Positions 45,115 to 53,086 of a stretch of 64,000 bases of DNA are shown one piece after another (position 1 is the stretch's first letter; every line of letters begins with the position of its first letter). The notes below the pieces were generated by a model. The model searched no databases. It was not told where the DNA came from and saw only the letters and a program-made list of their open reading frames with translations. This DNA comes from JAQIBY01 sp963676165. Its GTDB lineage: Bacteria; Bacteroidota; Bacteroidia; Bacteroidales; ML635J-15. The DNA lies in assembly GCA_963676165.1 (NCBI GenBank), contig OY781043.1:2294001-2358000 (forward strand), in the 5' to 3' direction. A program made the translations under genes and the position numbers.

Positions 45115-45139
45115 GAACAACATAGTAATTCCTTCATTT

Positions 45140-46930
45140 ATGTTTCCATATATTCGAAAACTAAGTAAAACAATAAATACATCCCTTTACGAAATACCGA
45201 TCATTGAGGATTTATTGTTTATAAGAGGTATTAAACAGAACAATGAATCAATTCAAGAAGTTTTTTCACGCGTAATCGAAAATCTGTTAGTTCTTGACAC
45301 TAAACTCAATAACAATAAAATTGATTCTGTGTTTACAAGTAAAGTAATAAAATCAATAGAAACAAAGGATATAATTCTTAGTACTCCACTTATCACTAAT
45401 ATTGGGAGAAATCATAATCCTGTTGGTGCTTGCACAGTTTTAAAACCATATAGTACGAATGGTGAGTTTAATTCTTTATCATTTCAAGATAATGCGAAAT
45501 TAATGTTGTCTGCCGGAGTTGGTATAGGTTATGATCTTTCTGGGTTGAACAATCCAATATCAGCTGTAAAAAAAATAAATGAAATACTTTTTGAAATTGA
45601 TGATTTTCTAAAAGAAAATAAACTAAGACCCTCCGCAACAATGCTCACCGTAAGGGCAGATCATCCAAAAATACTTGATATTATAAACATTAAACGTAAT
45701 TTTGATTTTCAAAGAAGCAAATTTAATATTTCTATTTTTGTAGATGAATCGCTCTTTAGGGCAGCAAAATCTAATGACATATGGTATTTAAAGAATCAAA
45801 ATGATCAAATAGAAGACAAAATAGAAGCAACTTTTTTAATCAAATCGATTGCATCTTCTGCCCATTATTGTGGAGAACCAGGATTACTTTATAAAGATAG
45901 ATTCGAAAAGGATAATCCAACTCCACATTATCCATTTTCATCAACTGCCCCATGTGCTGAACTTGCAATGGCAGAAAATGATCTTTGTCACTTTGGATAT
46001 ATTAATTTGAATTCACTGGCGACTTCCAAAGGCAAAAACGGTTTAGGAGTAGATTTTCTAAAACTTGAAGATTCAGTTAGGATTATTACTCGTTTGTTAG
46101 ATTCAGCGGTTCAATATAGTATTGATGCTAATCCCAAGACAACGGAAAAAATAATTTCACGTAGGCGTATTGGTGTAGGTGTAGCAGGATTTGCCTCCCT
46201 TTTAGTTTCATTACATATTCCATATGATTCCGTTGAAGCAGTAAAATTAGCTTCTGAAATATCTGAATATATTGATTTCGTTTCTAAATCTGAGTCTTGT
46301 AATTTAGCAAAAAAGCGTGGTTCTTTCCCTGATTTTGAAAAAAGTCAATATAAAGATGATAAATGGCTCAAAAGAAAAAATGCAAATTCCACAGGAATCA
46401 TAAATGCAAAAGATTGGGATAATCTATATTCATCAATTTCCTTATTCGGATTAAGGAATTGTTCGACGACCGCATACCCCCCAACTGGGACAAGTAGTCG
46501 TATGGCTTGTATTTCCTCTGGTATTGAACCATATTATTCTCTTAAATCGAATTTTCGAGATTCGGTTTCAAAAAAGCTAGGTGAATCTTATATATATTCA
46601 GAAATTTACGATGCAATAAAGAACAAATATCCAGAAAAAACTAAATTTAAAGAAATAATTAATCAGATATTAAGTAATGACAACTTAAGTTCATTAATTC
46701 CAATAACCAATATGCCATATATAAAAATTGCATTGCAAATTGATTCATTAGCGCATTTGAAGATATTAAGTGCTTTTCAAAGTTTTGCTGATGATGGTGT
46801 TTCAAAAACAATAAATTTAAAAAATAATATTACTGTAGAAGAAATAGAAAGCATAATTTGGTTTTCTTACAACTCAAATATTAAAGGATTAACCGTTTTC
46901 AGAAATGGATGCCTCAATGAAAGAAGTTAA
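45140..46930 (+). CDS. Class II (NrdJ-like) ribonucleotide reductase homologue, atypical
   Basis: The 596-residue product (from ATG 45140; TTG 45095 would add 15) aligns with cobalamin-dependent ribonucleotide reductases. The three active-site cysteines are present at C98 (GACTVL), C272 (APCAEL) and C283 (NDLCHFGYINLN); the 11-residue spacing of the last two equals that of the Lactobacillus class II enzyme. The catalytic glutamate (E274) is kept, but the asparagine of the N-x-C-x-E motif is alanine (A270). Other markers are CGEPGLLYKDR, RRIGVGVAGFA, PPTGTSS and KGLTVFRNG. It lacks an ATP cone and the usual C-terminal extension. A changed substrate is possible. Confidence 0.85.
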   Translation: MFPYIRKLSKTINTSLYEIPIIEDLLFIRGIKQNNESIQEVFSRVIENLLVLDTKLNNNKIDSVFTSKVIKSIETKDIILSTPLITNIGRNHNPVGACTVLKPYSTNGEFNSLSFQDNAKLMLSAGVGIGYDLSGLNNPISAVKKINEILFEIDDFLKENKLRPSATMLTVRADHPKILDIINIKRNFDFQRSKFNISIFVDESLFRAAKSNDIWYLKNQNDQIEDKIEATFLIKSIASSAHYCGEPGLLYKDRFEKDNPTPHYPFSSTAPCAELAMAENDLCHFGYINLNSLATSKGKNGLGVDFLKLEDSVRIITRLLDSAVQYSIDANPKTTEKIISRRRIGVGVAGFASLLVSLHIPYDSVEAVKLASEISEYIDFVSKSESCNLAKKRGSFPDFEKSQYKDDKWLKRKNANSTGIINAKDWDNLYSSISLFGLRNCSTTAYPPTGTSSRMACISSGIEPYYSLKSNFRDSVSKKLGESYIYSEIYDAIKNKYPEKTKFKEIINQILSNDNLSSLIPITNMPYIKIALQIDSLAHLKILSAFQSFADDGVSKTINLKNNITVEEIESIIWFSYNSNIKGLTVFRNGCLNERS

Positions 46931-46944
46931 ATAGTAATTTATTT

Positions 46945-47745
46945 ATGAAAAACAATAAATTGTATAAATATAATGAATTACTTGACTTTTATACAGAATT
47001 GACTTCTGAGAAAGAAAAACTTGCAAAAATAATTTTAAACCTTCTACCTAAAAATAGAGATAAATATCTTGATGTTGGTAGCGGAAATGGTCAATTAATG
47101 TCTTTTTTAATAAATGAATTCAATTATATAGAAGCTATTGAATCAAATAAAATGTTCTCAAAAAGATTAAAACTAATAACCAATAATATAACTTGGGGAA
47201 AAATTGAAGAAATCAATCTTTACAAAAAATTTGATTTTATTCTAGCATCACATGTACTTGGTTATATTTCCAATGAGTTAAAACCTCAAGTATTAAAGAA
47301 AATATATGAGGTGATGAATAAAAATGGAGTATTAGTTTTTGTTTACAACTCTATCAAAAGTGATATTTTCAAGATATTAGATATAGTTAATAAGAATACT
47401 TTGAATAAATCAAACTATTCAAAAACAATAATAAACTCATCGTTGTGGAAAGAAAAGAACACTAGTCCGTTTATTGTTTTTGAGGTAAAATTCCCAATTC
47501 AATGCACTTCTGAGAGTTGCATTAGAAATATAATCAATTTTTTAGCTTTTAAAGACATAAATAAGGCTGATAACAAATGTGAGATATTAAATGACACTTC
47601 AGAACAATTTATTGAGAATTCAAATTTATGGACAATTAATGTTATTCATGAATTTTTGGTGGTCTCACATGATCTTAATATTATTGAAAGAATTAGAAAC
47701 AAATATTCGCAATCAGTTTTGTCCATCAAGCAATATGATATATGA
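46945..47745 (+). CDS. SAM-dependent methyltransferase, class I
   Basis: The 266-residue product has the class I SAM-binding motif I at residues 41-51 (YLDVGSGNGQL), an acidic motif II (IEAIESNKMF), and motif post-II (KFDFILASHVLGYIS). The C-terminal half is unlike common families and very rich in N, I and K. The layout fits small-molecule methyltransferases. It follows the RNR-like gene by 14 bases and overlaps the radical SAM start by four bases (ATGA), indicating coupled translation and a shared pathway. Confidence 0.88.
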   Translation: MKNNKLYKYNELLDFYTELTSEKEKLAKIILNLLPKNRDKYLDVGSGNGQLMSFLINEFNYIEAIESNKMFSKRLKLITNNITWGKIEEINLYKKFDFILASHVLGYISNELKPQVLKKIYEVMNKNGVLVFVYNSIKSDIFKILDIVNKNTLNKSNYSKTIINSSLWKEKNTSPFIVFEVKFPIQCTSESCIRNIINFLAFKDINKADNKCEILNDTSEQFIENSNLWTINVIHEFLVVSHDLNIIERIRNKYSQSVLSIKQYDI

Positions 47746-48668
47746 AAAGATTAGAATCTCAAAATATTAAACCAGTTTTCCCTCCCGTTGTAGATTTAAA
47801 TGTGAATGGTCGGTGCAATCTTAACTGTAATTATTGTTATGGACCACCTAAAGATTCGCCTGAACTTGATTTTAATGATATTATAAAGGTATTGAAAACA
47901 TTAAAAAATGGGGGGACAAGCTCAATTGCAATAACCGGAGGAGAACCATTATTACGTGATGACATCATCGATATTTTTATTAATATTAAAAAGCTTGGAT
48001 TTAATACTGCTTTGCATACAAATGGGATTCTCCTTGAAGAAAAACATGAAATAATTAACTACATAGATTGGCTGTGCTTACCACTTGATGGAAGTAATTC
48101 TCAAGTGGTTCGAAGTATACGAAATAGTGATACGAATTTTGAAGCAGTTATTTCGATATTAGATAAAATTAAAAATAATGGATTTAAAAAGCCAAAACAC
48201 ATAAAAATAGGAACTGTAGTGACCAAGTATAACATTAATGATCTTAAAAATATTGCTAAGATTTTAGTTAAATACAATATTGATGTTTGGAAGTGTCATG
48301 AAGTAAGACCTAGAGGAATGGGAAATAAATATTTTAAGAATATCCATATCCCTGAAATTGAAATTAACAGAGAACTAAATGAAATAATGGATTCAATCAA
48401 AGACTCCAAAATATTCTTTTCTTCAATATATCAAAGCATTGGCGCATATTTTTTTGTTTATCCAGATGGTTCTGTTTTAATACCATTTTTAAACGGGTAT
48501 AAAAATTTTGGATCAATATTTAAGCTTAATGATGACTTTAATGCTTTAGAATTAATTGATGAAAATTCATATAACAATAATGTTAATGGAGCGTACTTAG
48601 ATACTTTTAGTACTAGAAATGACAATAAACACGCACTACAACAAAGAACTAAGGTAAAAACCAAGTAA
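47742..48668 (+). CDS. Radical SAM enzyme without SPASM domain
   Basis: The 308-residue product has the C25-x3-C29-x2-C32 cluster motif (GRCNLNCNYCYGPP), the SAM-binding GGEPLL, and the later strands LPLDGSN and GTVVTKYN. The C-terminus has a YPDGSVLIP turn but no cysteine cluster, so there is no SPASM or auxiliary cluster. Size and layout are compatible with MoaA/NifB-like or nucleotide-modifying enzymes; the viperin hallmarks are not clear. It is the last gene of the four-gene run and starts inside the methyltransferase stop. Confidence 0.9.
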   Translation: MKRLESQNIKPVFPPVVDLNVNGRCNLNCNYCYGPPKDSPELDFNDIIKVLKTLKNGGTSSIAITGGEPLLRDDIIDIFINIKKLGFNTALHTNGILLEEKHEIINYIDWLCLPLDGSNSQVVRSIRNSDTNFEAVISILDKIKNNGFKKPKHIKIGTVVTKYNINDLKNIAKILVKYNIDVWKCHEVRPRGMGNKYFKNIHIPEIEINRELNEIMDSIKDSKIFFSSIYQSIGAYFFVYPDGSVLIPFLNGYKNFGSIFKLNDDFNALELIDENSYNNNVNGAYLDTFSTRNDNKHALQQRTKVKTK

Positions 48669-48733
48669 AAACTAATAAAAATTTTTCTTTTTAAAATGCC
48701 GCAATTAAGTAAGGGCAATTTCAAAAAGAAAAA

Positions 48734-48877
48734 TTACGAAGGAATCAAATGCGATTTGAAATTTGGATCATATGGATTTCCAGAATTTGCAATTGCAAAA
48801 ACTTGTTTTAAGAGTTTGTTTGTTACAGCAATCAGGGCAAGTTTTTTTGATTTTCCCTTATCAACAATTCGGTTATA
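48734..48877 (-). pseudogene. 3' remnant of an IS110-family transposase
   Basis: On the minus strand the bases just outside the left end of the IS982 element read YNRIVDKGKSKKLALIAV, then TNKLLKQVFAIANSGNPYDP and a stop at 48734-48736. This is the conserved C-terminal block of IS110-type transposases (KGK-KK-AL-AVM-KLL...YDP). The remaining 5' part is absent on the other side of the IS982 copy. Confidence 0.75.
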
Positions 48878-49914
48878 ATTAACGTGAGTTCGATCTAAGC
48901 AACGTTTGGAATTCTTGATTTATCAACGACTTCTTCAATATTTAGCGAAAGTTTTTTGTCAAGAAATGAGTATGCAATTAAACCAGAAATGAGATTCGAT
49001 AGAAAGTTTTCAAAGCTTCTGTGTCTTGTATGTTCAATTTGACAAATATTTTTAAGTTCATCATTAACTGTCTCAATAATAGCTCTTTTTCTAAGGAGTA
49101 TTTTGTCTTGGATTAACATTAGGGAGTTTTTCATATTTTTTCTAATCTTTGTGATTAAGTGAATTCCATCGATAAAAAGATTCTCAAAAAGACTTTTAGA
49201 GATATAGCCTTTATCTGCGATGAGTTTTCCAAATATCTTATTATGAAAATTCTTATTTTTAAGAGGATACCTATCGTCAACATTCCCCTGCGTAAAAAGA
49301 AAGTCTAAGATTTCTCCTTTATCATTAATAACCAGGTGTAATTTAAATCCATAAAACCAACCCATTGAGCACTGTCCTTTTGTTGCAACACCTTTAATGG
49401 TTTTGTGTTGTTTCTCTCTTCGTATATGACAAACTCTTAATGGTGTTGTGTCAATAAATGATACTCCAGTGCATTGTCCCAGACAACAAAATTCAAGAAA
49501 CAAAGTCATCGGAACAAGAACCTTTTTCTCCAACTCTATAAATCGATTGTATGAAACACTTATTGGGAACTCTGATTGCATGTGTTTCTGCACATATTCT
49601 TTATAGTAGTGTTTAAAACACCTATAGCCCTTCAAATGAAAAACAATAATGATTGTTATTATTTCACTATCAGACATTTTAAACTTACGATTCCTTTTCT
49701 TTTTTAAATTGTTGTCAGTTAAAACATGTCCTTCTTTAATCTGGTCAAATTCTTTACAAAATTCATCAACAAGACAAAATATTTCAGTAATTTTGTTGTT
49801 CATAAGGCAGGGTTTTAAGTTTTTATATATTTAATAGTCAATTATTTAAATATAATTAAAACCTTGCTTTTTTGCAAACTTTTAAGCCTTTTCTTACGTC
49901 GAACTCACGTTAAT
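48878..49914 (-). mobile_element. IS982-family insertion sequence
   Basis: Terminal inverted repeats ATTAACGTGAGTTCGA (left, 48878-48893) and its complement (right, 49899-49914) bracket one transposase gene; similarity continues to TAAG. The element is about 1037 bp. No target duplication is visible, and the flanks belong to different truncated genes. Confidence 0.85.
48895..49803 (-). CDS. IS982-family transposase
   Basis: The 302-residue product shows the DDE pattern of IS982 enzymes: SFIDTTPLRVCH (first D), GFKLHLVINDKGEI, LIADKGYISKSLFENL (second D) and RAIIETVNDELKNICQIEHTRHRS (E). The N-terminus includes KMSDSEIITIIIVFHLKGYRCFKHYY, also typical. The frame is intact from ATG 49803. It is likely still functional and is the only gene of the element. 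Confidence 0.93.
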   Translation of the reverse strand: MNNKITEIFCLVDEFCKEFDQIKEGHVLTDNNLKKKRNRKFKMSDSEIITIIIVFHLKGYRCFKHYYKEYVQKHMQSEFPISVSYNRFIELEKKVLVPMTLFLEFCCLGQCTGVSFIDTTPLRVCHIRREKQHKTIKGVATKGQCSMGWFYGFKLHLVINDKGEILDFLFTQGNVDDRYPLKNKNFHNKIFGKLIADKGYISKSLFENLFIDGIHLITKIRKNMKNSLMLIQDKILLRKRAIIETVNDELKNICQIEHTRHRSFENFLSNLISGLIAYSFLDKKLSLNIEEVVDKSRIPNVA

Positions 49915-49967
49915 AGAATAAAAATTCCCAATATTCCGATTGTCGATATTTTAAGGATCTTCTTCAT
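49915..49967 (-). pseudogene. Truncated ORF start cut by the IS982 element
   Basis: ATG at 49967 begins a hydrophobic, signal-peptide-like sequence, MKKILKISTIGILGIFI, that runs directly into the right end of IS982 and then stops. The ATG follows the attC-like palindrome by about ten bases, as a gene cassette would. The rest of the gene is not found on the other side of the element. Confidence 0.5.
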
Positions 49968-49976
49968 TTCAAATTA

Positions 49977-50115
49977 AGCACAACAGTTTGGCTATGAGTA
50001 GCAAGGGATTTTATAGCACTTCCGTTTCAATTTTTCATTAATTTTCATTACTTGCATTTGCTTTCAGTAATCCACGAAAACCCTTATTGGGAATAGCCTT
50101 TGTTGGTGGCTGTGC
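49977..50115. repeat. Large imperfect palindrome, attC-like
   Basis: About 139 bases lie between two minus-strand frames. The ends are mutually complementary: AGCACAACAGTTTGGCTATG at the left and, read in reverse, AGCACAGCCACCAACAAAGG followed by CTAT at the right; GGCTAT and AAGGG-TTTT also recur in both arms. The middle (about 50 bases) is unpaired. Overall layout resembles an integron attC site or a Bacteroidota cassette boundary. The classic RYYYAAC/GTTRRRY core boxes are not exact. Confidence 0.5.
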
Positions 50116-51591
50116 TTATTTTTTATCAATCGCTTGTTGGTGTTTTTTTGCTTGCTCAATTATTTGCTTTGCTAATTTCCCCCAATTCTCATCCTTATAC
50201 AGTCTTTTCTTTTCTCTTGCTTCGTCTATTTCAATAAATTGTGTCTTTAATTCATCTACATTTATGTTTGACCAATCTGCCAACCTTGTAATATTAAATT
50301 TCCGCTTTATATCTTCATAGTTTGTAATGATTAAGCTTCTAATTCCAGTTGAAAGACCAGGTACAAAGATGTTAAATGGAATAGTAGATAAAATTTCGTC
50401 AATGTTTATTTCATTCTGCATGCTTTCAATATACAATTCACTCATATTTAGAGAGACTCCTGTTTTTAAAGCTGTAATTGATTCAAACCCATCTTTCATG
50501 TAACTGTATTTGATATTGTCAGCATTTTCTGGAAAGGAATATAATTCTGTTCCTTCAATTGGTATTATTGCTATGAATCCATCATTTACTTTTTCTGATG
50601 GAATAAATGGTTTTATTTCAGAATTTAAAAATTCAGAAGCATTTTGATAATTCTCTGGTGGGTAAACTATACGTGTATGCAGATATTTAATACTTTCAGG
50701 AAGTTCAGTAGGTTTTTTTAAAGGGAAAATAACATTAGGGAATTTGTTTAAAACTTCCTCAACCTTATCAATTTTATGAAACCTGTTTGCTAATACTAAA
50801 AATGCTTTTGAGTTTTTAGCCCGATTTGCCAATTGAGTGTTAATCTTTTCTTGAAGATTTTTTTCTATTTGTTTAATATTCAATTTCCCAGAACTAATCA
50901 AAATTGCTAATGTTGTCCGGAATTCTTCTGCTTGGTCTTTTTCTAATTTTAATCGAAAAGTAAGATTATATGTTTTATTGTATTTCTCTGTAAATAAATT
51001 GGTTTCAGACTTGTAGTCGAGATTTGTAACTACAGTAGTCAGTTTAATATTATTCTTGTAATTATAATAAAAGTCAACAATACGTTTAGCATCATTATCC
51101 ATTTCAAAAAAATTGTACTTTTCAAAAATAGTTGCAACTACATTTTTATATCTGTCAACATTTAATAGATTTTTATCTGTGTCAATTTCATGGCAAATCG
51201 CTGTTAAATATATTGCATCTAACTCAACTTGAGAATAACCATGTACATACTCCATAGATTTAAGAAAAATAATTTCTCTTTTATTAAAATCACATTCAGT
51301 TTTTTTAAGTTCATTTTGAGTAGATTTTATATCCAATTTATACTCAATAAATTTTGAAAGAAACTTTTTTAATATCTGAAGGTGGTTTTGAATGATTTTT
51401 GATTCCTTCTTCTTAATTTTCCAGCTCTCTATAAATTCAAAAATTGGGTCAAAAAACAAAAATAAAGTTGCAGTAAAAATGGCTAAAGCTTTAATATAAA
51501 CATCATCCTTGGGGCTCGTTAATTCACCCCCAATAAATGTTGCAATTCCAACTAGAATGGCTCCAATTATTTTTATTATTAATTTAATCAT
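50116..51591 (-). CDS. Two-TM protein with large cytosolic domain, unknown function
   Basis: The 491-residue product has two membrane segments near the N-terminus (about residues 5-22 and 32-50), a lysine-rich coiled coil, and a long soluble alpha/beta region without recognised motifs (segments such as KAFLVLANRFHKIDKVEEVL, IAIIPIEGTELYSFP and IIPFNIFVPGLSTGIRS-like). It ends in a charged helix. It is bordered downstream by the attC-like palindrome and upstream by gene-free sequence, so it looks like a cassette gene. I assign no function. Confidence 0.7.
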   Translation of the reverse strand: MIKLIIKIIGAILVGIATFIGGELTSPKDDVYIKALAIFTATLFLFFDPIFEFIESWKIKKKESKIIQNHLQILKKFLSKFIEYKLDIKSTQNELKKTECDFNKREIIFLKSMEYVHGYSQVELDAIYLTAICHEIDTDKNLLNVDRYKNVVATIFEKYNFFEMDNDAKRIVDFYYNYKNNIKLTTVVTNLDYKSETNLFTEKYNKTYNLTFRLKLEKDQAEEFRTTLAILISSGKLNIKQIEKNLQEKINTQLANRAKNSKAFLVLANRFHKIDKVEEVLNKFPNVIFPLKKPTELPESIKYLHTRIVYPPENYQNASEFLNSEIKPFIPSEKVNDGFIAIIPIEGTELYSFPENADNIKYSYMKDGFESITALKTGVSLNMSELYIESMQNEINIDEILSTIPFNIFVPGLSTGIRSLIITNYEDIKRKFNITRLADWSNINVDELKTQFIEIDEAREKKRLYKDENWGKLAKQIIEQAKKHQQAIDKK

Positions 51592-51923
51592 TTATTTATG
51601 TTTCTGGGTTATCTGTTTGAATTACCACCACCTCGTTTACAACCACACCTTTCTCTCAACCACCCAACAACCTGTGTTTACTATCCATATGTAAGCTTTT
51701 ACAAACGGGTTAGTTGGTATTGTTGGGAAAGGTAAAGAAAATTATTCAAAACGAAAAACATCTACACACTTTTATGCATTTTATCAAAACAATTAATGCT
51801 TTTACCATCAAACAGAAGGACAAACACAAGTCAAACTGAACAATAAAACGAATCACACAAAGTCAAGAGAGCTGGCAACAAAAAGCGGTGTGATTTTTGC
51901 TTTAATCCAGCAAAACAAATTTT
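51592..51923. other. Gene-free stretch, nothing recognised
   Basis: This 332-base AT-rich stretch lies between divergent genes. I see no ORF with support, no RNA gene and no clear repeat. It must hold the promoters for both neighbours, but no exact TAnnTTTG/TTTG pair stands out. Confidence 0.5.
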
Positions 51924-52712
51924 ATGAAAACGATAATTCCTCTCCTACTCTTGCTCGTATCAAACCTTAATATATATGCACAGGAAATTCAGCGCATTGC
52001 TGTGTATGACAATACCTATAGCACAACCAGTGGAATTATCGGAATCACAGACACAGCCCTTTATGAATACAGCTGGTATTACGACTCATGGCTTAGCTTT
52101 CCAGCAGATGGTTTGAGCTTCTTCAATGGGCATCCCATCATTACGGAAGTTGCAGTTTGCAACAATAACTCTCACAACCCAAGTGGCATACATGTCATTT
52201 CTGACACCAGCGTTCACGTGTACAATTATTACGCTGCCTACTGGTATGCCTTTCCCAATACCGGACTTGAACAAGTGGATGGCAAGTACGATATTTCAGA
52301 TTTGAGCGTAAGGTATGTTTCCGAAGATGATGAGGTGGAAGTCTTTGTGACAAGTGGGAACCATGTGTACAAATACAACTATTACACCCAAGTATGGTAT
52401 CAACTAACAAATAATGGACTCACAGAAATAGAAAAATCACGGGCTAATTTGGCAAAAACGGAAGCATATCCAAATCCCATTAAATCGGACGGGATTCTTC
52501 ACATCAAACTACCGAAAGAAAACAATGAATCAATTCACATTCAAGTATTTGACTCCGCAGGCAAGCCTGTCTTTTCTCAAAACTCAGCACCAAGTTTAGA
52601 TGGCATTATCCGCATTGAATTGCCAATTGACAAAATGAAGTCTGGGATATATTTTTATGAAATATCGGGTAAGCAGTTTACTCACGTCAAACAATTTATT
52701 TGCATCCGATAA
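51924..52712 (+). CDS. T9SS-sorted protein with aromatic repeats
   Basis: The 262-residue product has a signal peptide (ending IYAQ), then three copies of an approximately 45-residue unit with a Y/W-rich core: LYEYSWYYDSWLSFPADGL, VHVYNYYAAYWYAFPNTGL and VYKYNYYTQVWYQLTNNGL. The last 80 residues form a type A T9SS sorting domain (AYPNPIKSDGILHIKL, VFDSAGKPVFSQ, GIYFYEI, KQFIC). It should be exported to the surface or medium. The repeats suggest a small beta-propeller or carbohydrate-binding module. It stands alone in the island. Confidence 0.85.
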   Translation: MKTIIPLLLLLVSNLNIYAQEIQRIAVYDNTYSTTSGIIGITDTALYEYSWYYDSWLSFPADGLSFFNGHPIITEVAVCNNNSHNPSGIHVISDTSVHVYNYYAAYWYAFPNTGLEQVDGKYDISDLSVRYVSEDDEVEVFVTSGNHVYKYNYYTQVWYQLTNNGLTEIEKSRANLAKTEAYPNPIKSDGILHIKLPKENNESIHIQVFDSAGKPVFSQNSAPSLDGIIRIELPIDKMKSGIYFYEISGKQFTHVKQFICIR

Positions 52713-52759
52713 ATGAGGGATTAGGGCCTTAGTATAGATCATTTTTTGTCATAATCTTT

Positions 52760-53086
52760 GCAAACCTTCGTTCCTCGGTTATTGCAAAGATATACGCCAA
52801 AAACACATTCACTTAAGTTTGTTATCCCCGGACTGCGAAAAAATTCTTGTCCGGGGTTACAAATATTAAGCCCCTACAGGGCTTCAGCTATTTTTAGGAC
52901 TATTGCGGGATCAAGCAAAAAAGCTAGGGGAAACATTAATTGTTTATCAAATCTTATCTCTGCCAGTATGCGGATAGGCTAGTTTTGACAGATTTGCATT
53001 ATTACAAGAATCTGCGCTAGTCCAGTAGCAACCAGTTTTCGTAGAAATAAAGTTAAACATTTGGTAATGTTCCAGATGCGAGCATT
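52760..53086 (-). repeat. Decayed interspersed repeat next to the IS1182 element
   Basis: The stretch between the T9SS gene and the IS1182 end contains no intact gene. It has an 8-base hairpin, CCCCGGAC (52826-52833) with GTCCGGGG (52849-52856), a second, AAGCCC/GGGCTT (52868-52884), and read on the minus strand a broken frame with LAFLLDPAIVLKIAEAL then a stop, then GLNICNPGQ. A related FLLDP copy is at about 7.37 kb. It looks like a degenerate repeat family member, not a gene. Confidence 0.55.

Noticed and set aside
47742..48668. Radical SAM enzyme as a prokaryotic viperin
   Set aside because: It has the cluster motif and lies near nucleotide enzymes, but the usual viperin motifs (NxAGGEP region and conserved C-terminal block) are not visible, so the name is not supported.
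43957..48668. Complete CBASS operon
   Set aside because: No CD-NTase, E1/E2 or HORMA/TRIP13 gene can be seen; only a possible effector-like layout is present.
48696..48878. 60-residue plus-strand frame after the radical SAM gene
   Set aside because: The opposite strand here is the conserved IS110 transposase C-terminus; the plus frame is a shadow that ends in the IS982 repeat.
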